Assembly: GCA_907163375.1 (NCBI GenBank) | Contig: CAJQUW010000628.1 | Span: 2,501-66,500, forward strand | Length of the DNA: 64,000 nucleotides | DNA from: Prostheceraeus crozeri | Lineage: Eukaryota > Platyhelminthes > Polycladida > Euryleptidae | Reading direction: 5' to 3' | In this document: positions 56,408-64,000 of the stretch, in pieces | Layout of the letters: every line of letters begins with the position of its first letter | Numbering within the stretch: position 1 is the stretch's first letter | The notes under the pieces: model-generated | Told to the model about the DNA's origin: nothing | The model's input: the letters and a program-made list of their open reading frames with translations, nothing else | The model's database searches: none | Translations under genes and position numbers: made by a program

Positions 56408-57940
56408 CTATATATCCATACTCTATGTATTGAACTGCTTCTTTTTCAACAGAGAACATGTTGAAATGAGACCAATTGACAAATGCTTTTGCAATAAAAA
56501 ATCATGAAAAAAGAGATTATCATGTTATTCATTTAACAATGTGGTGAAATATACAGATAAAATAACATAATTAGAAATTCTAATTGAGAGATTGAAATGA
56601 AAGAAAAGAACATTTAAATAATAACACGAAGTGGTGTTTGGATATAATTTTCACATCATACTACTTGATGGCAACAATCAAATTTCTTGACAGTGTTCAA
56701 GACATCTCTCTTCACCTTTATATTTAGGCCCAACAATGTGGGATATAAGCAGTGGTATGATAAATATACTGACTCATCTTAAAAGGAGGAATGAAAACAC
56801 GATTTAAGATATCATATTAAATGCATAATTTCTCACACTGCGATCAGTGTCTCGAAAATATGATATAATTCTGTATATTTTATATAATTCCAATCATTCA
56901 AAATCGGCGAATTATAATGATGCAATTCGAAACGCTTATCGCTCTTGTTGCCACAATGTATGGTCGAGTGAATGAGGATGTATCCGTTCTCCATGGATAT
57001 TGTAGTAAATGGATAATTGAAGACATTATTCCCTCATTGAATTTTTGCTATTATTAGGTTAAAATTGCGTCCAATATCTTCCTACAGAAAGAAATTGACT
57101 CAATCATAATATCACGTCCCACATAAACGTTGATGATTCTATGGAGTTGCCAAATAACTCGTCGATTATTTGTCTGCAATTATCCTTTTTATCCGTCTGC
57201 CTTTCTTTTTCAATTTTTGTGTCAAATTCAGTTCTGTTCCTTAGCAAGACATCTTTTCACTGATTGAGAACCTAGGCATGCGTAGAACCTCAGCATGCCT
57301 AACAAATGAACCTTTCAAGTGAAGCGAATAAATCTCAGAAACTTGACCTCCTAAAACAAGAAAAATGAGCAATTATGCGAAATCACCGAGGGAAGTTTTA
57401 GAAGATTATTCATTAAATCCTTTGGCATGTCTATTCAGTAGACCACTTGCACGCAATTTCTTTCTTACTTATCCAAATTCGTAAGTCTGTTGATGTGACG
57501 GTGATATTGTTCAAGGATCGTGCACTTGATATCACGTAAAGGAGGATAAGGAATGGCTTCCGCTGTCCATGAACTGTCTTCAAATAAATATGGGAGAAAC
57601 AGTTAACGATGAGAAATTGAAGAAGAGAAAAATATGCGAAATAGGAATCAAAAACATCTCTCCTGATGGGGACAGATGACTGAGGTCATTATTCTTGCAG
57701 CGGAATTCTATTTTTGTAGATGTCAATGTCTACAGGCAAGCAGCGCACTCAAGCTATATCGTAGATATCTGCACAGTTGCAGGGAGGCAACTCATGAACT
57801 TAATGTTCTGATATCTTGGAGCGTGTGACTATCACAGCATAATAGAACTTTTCCTGAGATTTTTTAGATTTCTTTATTTCATTGAATAATTCATAGATTT
57901 TCATTCATTTGCATGTTATCTCTACAGAATTTTTTAATAA
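56408..57940. other. No gene recognised
   Basis: AT-rich intergenic sequence between an old repeat and the mariner-type transposon; only short frames. Confidence 0.4.
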
Positions 57941-57942
57941 TA

Positions 57943-59704
57943 CAGGGTGTCCGTAAAGTCGCTTGACATTTAAATTGAATATCTACATGAGAAAGCAATA
58001 AACTTTTTTATCACAAACCATGTTATGTTATGCAACATGAAGGGAAATTTACGAATCTAACAGTAAGAAGCCAATATTTGATGATTAAAATGTTCAAATC
58101 AAGTGTTCGAAATGATTGCCATCGCAATCAATCACTGCAGTCAATCGCCGAATAATATCGAAAACATCAGCGGCAAGTTCTTCGCGTGTGACTTATTGCA
58201 GATGTCAGTGATCTTCTCACTCAACTGGTCCAGGTTTTGTGGCTTACCATGATGGTATATCTTCGCTTTCATCCATCCCCAGAACCAAAAGTCGAGAGGA
58301 TTCAAATCAGGTGAACGTGGAGGCCACTCTCGGTCACATCCTCGACTTATCACCAAATGTCTGGACGAGGAAGTTTCGTACCTTTGTTGCAAAGTGGGGT
58401 GGGGCACCATCTTGCATAAATATACACGAGGACAATTTGCGCTTTTGCGCAAGTTGAGGACGCACGTGCTCCTTAAGCATCTGGAGATAGGAATCAGCTG
58501 TCACTGTGTTGGAGAAGAAAAGGTCGTAGTCCAAACTTAGCAGAAAATTCCATCCAGACACATAACTTAGGTGAATGAAGGGATTTTGAGATGCATGTTG
58601 ATGGCTTAACATCTGACCAGATACGGCAATTGTGCGTGTTAACGATCCCAACGAGTGAAAAATGCGCCTCGTCAGACCAGACAATGTCATCGATTACATT
58701 CTGATTGTCGAGAAGCCATCTCGCAAACTCTAAGCACTTTGGCTTGTCGGCCGGCTCAAGTGCTTGCACGACTTGTAATTTGTACGGGTAAAGTTTTAGT
58801 TCATACCGAAGGATTTTATGGACACTAGTCTTTGAAATGATACCAACCTCTTCAGCCACTTTGCGAACTGACGTGACTCCTAGCTTTGATTTTGAACTAG
58901 TCTCCTCGACGACGCGATTCACAGTTGCAATTGTCATGTCATCCATTGTAGGACGGCCACTGCGAGGTTTATCATGAACGCTGCCAGTTTCTTCAAACTT
59001 TTTGATGATATTTGCAATCGATGTTGTTGTAAAAAGATCTTTGTGAATGCGTCTTTGAGTCTTAAACATTCGAAGGGCAGCTGTAGCAATTCTATTGCAT
59101 CCATAGAAGCACTGAACTATCTCTATCCGAGTCTGAAGATCCATTGTTAATAAGATAGGCAGCGATCGTACCACTTCACATTGAGATTTCGAACATAGCA
59201 TGACACACGCGTCTTTGTCATTGGTTAGCGAAAACATAAAGTCATAGATATGGGATATGGCAATTCTATGCCATGAAGGCTGATAAAATTGACGTTCTCA
59301 ATTGAAGATGATACGATATGAATCAATCAATGACTAAGCATGTCGTCATGGCTGGTGATGAAAGTTTCATAGTATTGAATAGAGGAAAATTTTGAGCTAT
59401 GGCCCTAGGTAAGGTTAATTGACATAATTAACAGCACAGCTAATTGACTTTAACATTTTCTGAAACTGAAATGAATTCACCAAAGCTTAAGAACTATAAT
59501 TGCACATATAATATTCATTGCAAAAATGACTGCATGCAGAATGTAAAATTTAAGCAGTTAAATAATCGAATATTCATTTCTTATTGCTAGATTCGTAAAT
59601 TCCCCTTCATGTTGCGCAATATAACAGGATTTCTGACGTAAACGTTTATTGTTTACTCATGTAGATATTCAATTTAAAAGTCAAGCAACTTTACGGACAC
59701 CCTG
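57943..59704 (-). mobile_element. Tc1/mariner-superfamily transposon, complete ends, frameshifted transposase
   Basis: 1762 bp flanked by TA on both sides (57941-57942, 59705-59706). Terminal inverted repeats start CAGGGTGTCCGTAAAGT and run about 60 bp with four or so mismatches; weaker similarity continues to about 150 bp (GAAGGG-AATTTACGAATCTA). The transposase is on the minus strand. The ends are intact, so the element could in principle be moved by a related transposase even though its own gene is broken. Confidence 0.93.
58141..59144 (-). pseudogene. Mariner-type DDE transposase, broken
   Basis: Likely start at ATG 59142-59144 (MDLQTRIEIVQCFYGCNRIA), matching the helix-turn-helix N-terminus of this group; an upstream ATG at 59237 adds 31 poorly fitting residues. 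In order: HTH (DUF4817-like), KPRSGRP linker, then the DDE domain with WSDEAHF (first Asp, about 58676), LHSPKLCVWMEFS, FMQDGAPPHF (second Asp, 58409-58411) and WPPRSPDLNPLDFWFWG (third Asp, about 58295). Second to third Asp are about 40 residues apart, so DD-about-40-D, not the classic DD34D or DD34E. At least two frameshifts (near 58530 and near 58355) break the gene. The three catalytic Asp codons are all present. Confidence 0.9.
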
Positions 59705-59706
59705 TA

Positions 59707-61037
59707 CTTCTAAGATATATTCTTTATCATGCATTATCATAGAAGTAGATAATAGTACACTATGGTGCTTTCTATGGTATTGTTAATTTCTATGTGCATT
59801 ATGTACAAAATATGGTGAGATGTTACCCTTAGATACTACATGCCGCATCATCATTTCAAGAACACAGATATCTGTCGATAAAGTGGCGATATCATACACA
59901 GGCGCTGGTGGTCTCAGACTATTGGTGACGACTGTACATGCCGCATCATCATTTCAAGCATGATATTCCAGTTCCTTGTATTTTTATCAGAGCATTTCAA
60001 AAGTGGCTCTTGCACGCACAATCTCCGTATCGAATGCATTGAAATATTGTAGTTCCTCACACTGCACTGGTGCAAGAACTCAATATCATGCAAGAAATAT
60101 AATGCCGCATGGCTTTCTATGCTTCCACCATATTTGAACGAACTTCTATGTTATTTGAAACACGAGACGCGAAGCGTCGATTGTTTTAAGTAACATAGAC
60201 AGTGATCTCAATTATGGTGGATGCTCAGCAAGCTATACGTTGATAAACATTTCTATTTTTCTATGTCTCGTGCGTGAATTTTGAAATTTTTCACATTGAT
60301 AATACAAAATTCCTTCCTAATCAGACGATAGCTGCGGATGGTAGCTGAAATACATGCTGCTCAAAACTAAACATACAACATGTATTTATCTAGAACACCT
60401 CATGGAATCGGCTCTTTCCAACTACTGTATTAATAGATAATAACACTTGACCGCAAAACTTTTCTATCCCAAAGGAGAATTTTGTCTCCAAACATTGGGA
60501 ACTGGAGATCGATGAGACCTGTATGTCAGACGGATGTGACAGTTGAAATCTACGGGAAATGATTCACAGCGCTCACTGCTTGAAAAATGAAACGCAAAAG
60601 AGTTCGTTAATCAAATGGGCGAGTCATTGTCTCCTCATCTGATCCATCATTCGGAAATTGATGAGCAGATAATCAGTTTTCCAATTGAAAAATGTTTTTT
60701 GTAATCCAAGCATATATGAGAGAGATAATAGGTTAATTTCCAATCGACAGACAGGTAATATTGGTGGAGAGATGAAAAATGATCATTTTTGAGTCATTAT
60801 TGTCCACGGTCACTCGCAAATGCATTCTTCAAATGCATGTCTCCACCGATAATTGGTTAGTGATTTGATGCTTGAATATTTTTCCAAATATTTGAATGCA
60901 TGACTCCAATCAGACAATAATGCAGTTCATGAATTGATGGAAGGAATTGACTTTCTGTATAAGGACACACCAGTATCTTCATTAGATATTTTTATCTGTA
61001 GCCGTGAATACCGAAGAAATAACAACAAAGTCAATGC
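59707..61037. other. No gene recognised; short repeats
   Basis: A 20-bp word ATGCCGCATCATCATTTCAA occurs at about 59841 and again at about 59939. A hairpin lies at 60119-60232. Otherwise AT-rich with no coding signal. Confidence 0.45.
60119..60232. repeat. Imperfect ~114-bp hairpin
   Basis: The inner part 60145-60199 (TCTATGTTATTTGAAACA ... GTTTTAAGTAACATAGA) is nearly palindromic around GACGCGAAGCGTC; outer arms ATGCTTCCACCATA (left) and TATGGTGGATGCT (right) extend it. Confidence 0.75.
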
Positions 61038-61558
61038 CACAGAATTAGACAGGTCGTCTCTTCTTCCGTTTGACTAGAAGGGAAGCATTGGAACATGTAA
61101 CGTAAATGAAATGGCACAATCAGCTGACTAAATACCATAGCAATCGAACAATAAGCAGCCATTTCAGCATTAAATACGCCAAATTGTGCGAAATTTCAGT
61201 TATTGTTATTAACCCGATCACACAGCAAAGAGACACAGACGATGTCAAGTTCTACAGAGAAGTTTGTGAATGTTTTTTCATGCGCCTGCTAACTTTTTTA
61301 AAATGATCGGAGGGCCCAACATTATCGAGAAAACTTTTGCGCAATGATCTGAATTCTTCGAATCTGAAGGAGTCGTGGCGATCGGAGCATTTTGAAGGAA
61401 TTCACAGCCATCCGCAAGCGACGCACGACTATTTTTCCTATCTCTAAAAGGTATTGAAAATATCTTTTTGCCCACTTATTAAGTTCCTGCATGCGCCATC
61501 TGTTTGAATCAGTTTGCACTTCTATGAAAGTGATACGATTAAACAATCTAATTCTATG
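61038..61558 (+). mobile_element. hAT-like family M1, copy 3
   Basis: 521 bp with ends CACAGAATTAGA and TCTAATTCTATG (one change in the right end). The flanks GTCAATGC (61030-61037) and GTCGATGC (61559-61566) are an 8-bp target duplication with one substitution. The body follows the copies at 19522 and 46628 closely. Confidence 0.9.
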
Positions 61559-64000
61559 GTCGATGCTGTTGAAATGATGGAGATAACCGCGTGATGAGTA
61601 GAAACGTAAAAAGTGTGATAGACGTTCTACTTTTAAATTGTCTAAACTGTTTAACCGGCAAATATTTCACATTTTAGATACTTTGATAATTCAATATTTA
61701 ATCCACTTAATATGTTAATTGGTATATTTAATTCACTTGCATTCATTCTCGGATGCTGAATATCAAGCTCAACACAACTTCGTAGGCTATTCAAAATCTG
61801 ATGATTTTGTGCTCTAATTGCAGACCTGAAAAATTATGACAACAACATAAGACAGTAGAAATACATGTAGATCAAAGCAATGTTGCTTTCTTTCTGTCAA
61901 ATGAGGACGAGACATCTTATAGGTATCTTCTAAACTGAACGACATTAAAGTGGAATAATTAGATATTGAGTTGCATCCTCAGTTGAAAAATGAAAACAGT
62001 CCTGAATGGCTGCTATTTCATCCAATATCAGGAATCATCAGCAGGCCTCGCTCACTAATCATAGACATTCCATCAGTTTACACGTTTTTGCTTAGCATTT
62101 CAAAACGCAAGTATTCAAACATCTTCAATTCTTCTTAATTAAACCGAAATAACCTTTATTCTCACCGGAATTCGTGGAATTCCGGAGAAGTACTATAGCT
62201 GATTCATGAATTATGATGAGACTCAAAATGATTTCTACCTATTAGGGGGAAATATTTACAATATTCGCAATTATTATCATTAAAATTTGCTAAGTGAAAC
62301 ATGTGTCCGATTGCATTTTAATTGTCATTTCGTGATATTGTACCTTGACGGCAAATTATTTTGTGGAGTCCGCAACCTATCAACTAGTGCTATGAGGAGA
62401 ACAACACATTAGAAATATGACCGATGAACCACATGAATTATCACACTGTTTCAGTTTGCCGAAAATGGTGTTTATTTAAAGATATAAGTGGCATCATTCA
62501 AAAGTATTTTTTCCGTTTCATTTGAAGTTTTTGGACATCGTTTTTACTTACATGTACATGTAGTCTTCTAAGTTATCTTTCCTCTCTGATATCTTATTTG
62601 AAGAAGCTTGAGACTTATGAACTTCAAGTAACTTCAAATGTGTTATTATAAATACATTGGAAGAATAATTGTTTGAAAGAAATTCTTCTATAATTAATTC
62701 AGATCAACTTGTCAATTTTGCTTTGTGCTAAAATGAGGGTTCTCTATAGTCAGGCCAAATAGCAAGTTTGGAACTCAACAATCCCTAGAGCGATTTATCA
62801 ACATAGTTTCAAACATTTTGAATCCCTCTTATAGTACGAGGATGACCGAGTTATGGATAATGAATACAACACTATTTTAAAAGCCACTGACCTAACTTAT
62901 TCACTTCAAAGCCTTCACTTGCAGCGAAAAGGTTGCAGCTTGTCCAGTGACTACCTGTCACTTAACAACCTTGGATGCCCTGGTCAGCAGAGGTGGTTGA
63001 TGTAAGCTTGTAAGGGATTTTCAATGTCAGTGAATTAATGACTTCTTAATCGTTACGAATTAATTTACTAATTATTAATTAATTACTAATTAATTTACAA
63101 TTTACTGATGTTTGGTATTCTACTACTCCGGGGTATCTAACGGCAGTTTGCTACTATAACGTCTAAGTAGACTTGATATTTCACTACACATGCATGTACA
63201 CGAATCAGACACAGCTATCTTCAAGTCATCGGTGCAATTGCTTGCAAGTAATCCATTACTAATACCACATGGGACATGCCGTTGTATGTAAATAAATGTC
63301 TATAATATAATAGTTGCACACTGAAAAACATTTGTTTGTTTTTGGAATCCTAAATGTGATATAACAGTCTGATAATAAGGAGAGTTTCTTTTTATGTTGT
63401 CAACTGATTTTAAATATGACGAGCAATCATCAAGGTATGACATCATTAAACCTTGGACATTTTTGTGATGATTATAGCAGCTTAATATGTCTATTAACAG
63501 CTACAAATTAGTCCCATCTAATGCGAAATATATTATACCTTGAGATGATAAAATTCGTGACCTTCGGTTCAGATGAATCGATCAATCAACGATCCTAAAA
63601 ATAATGCAACTACAAACTAGACTTCAGGAATAATTTGCAATTTCTACACCGTTACAAACCAACTCAAATAATAGCTTCGAAACACAGACAATTGCCAAGT
63701 TTTATGAATAATGGAAGTCATTGAGTGACCGACTAGACATCTTGCCAAATCTACAGATGAATGCAACAGTGACATCTAACATTACGTAAACTGAAATTTC
63801 ATTATCTTGAAATGAGAGGCAGATTTCGAAAGATAGATTGAGATGAAAAGAATATTAAACGTCAGGATTGGATTAATCTCTTGTCCAATCAGAACCGTCT
63901 GTACACACGCCTGGTTAGCAAGTCTAGAAATTACGTTTACAAAATAATCTCAACAGTCGACGTTACTCAGGGGTACTGTGAAGCCGCCATGATGTTAGGA
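61559..64000. other. Right end, no gene recognised
   Basis: AT-rich intergenic sequence. A run of ATTAATTACTAATTAATT type lies at 63044-63110. No frame or motif worth calling was found. Confidence 0.45.

Noticed and set aside
58239-58457. Plus-strand 72-codon frame
   Set aside because: Antisense shadow of the mariner-type transposase.

Overview
The window looks like nuclear DNA of an animal, probably an invertebrate. It is AT-rich, has GT-AG introns of several kilobases, uses the standard code, and carries animal-type mobile elements (Tc1/mariner, TTAA-target and 8-bp-target miniature elements, a non-LTR retrotransposon fragment, GIY-YIG retroelement remnants). No bacterial operon, CRISPR array or rRNA was seen.

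The one confidently recognised host gene fills the left half on the + strand (2943-29470). Six exons with consistent splice phases encode the C-terminal channel part of an inositol-trisphosphate receptor / ryanodine receptor superfamily calcium-release channel: transmembrane segments, pore loop, inner pore helix S6, the CFIC...H-x4-H zinc-binding module and the start of the C-terminal tail. The long N-terminal cytosolic part lies outside the window to the left, and the last exon is uncertain. The pore is unusual: the glycine-rich filter normal in both families (GGGVGD or GGGIGD) is absent and DMWIDN stands at the aligned place, across an exon junction.

The introns are full of young, well-bounded mobile elements. 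They include two TTAA-class miniature elements in intron 1, a 1-kb TIR element in intron 2 with another TTAA-class element nested in it, an 8-bp-target element in intron 3, and in intron 5 a LINE fragment plus an inverted copy of the intron 2 element. The inverted pair brackets exons 3-5.

From about 31.5 to 32.45 kb lie remnants of a GIY-YIG retroelement in inverted orientation. They abut a 10.5-kb satellite array (32461-43004) built on a 39-bp monomer, about 270 copies, with higher-order repeats near 0.7 kb. Because 39 is a multiple of three and the monomer is free of stops in five frames, the array gives very long but almost certainly non-coding open frames.

The right third (43-64 kb) has no confidently recognised host gene. 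It holds a tRNA-like/SINE-like piece, two more copies of the 522-bp 8-bp-target family (one with a nested 256-bp element), a truncated TTAA-class copy, several hairpins, a complete-ended but frameshifted mariner-type transposon (57943-59704), and a few small open frames, one of them 133 bp downstream of a good TATA box. Family assignments come from memory of the conserved motifs; no database search was possible.
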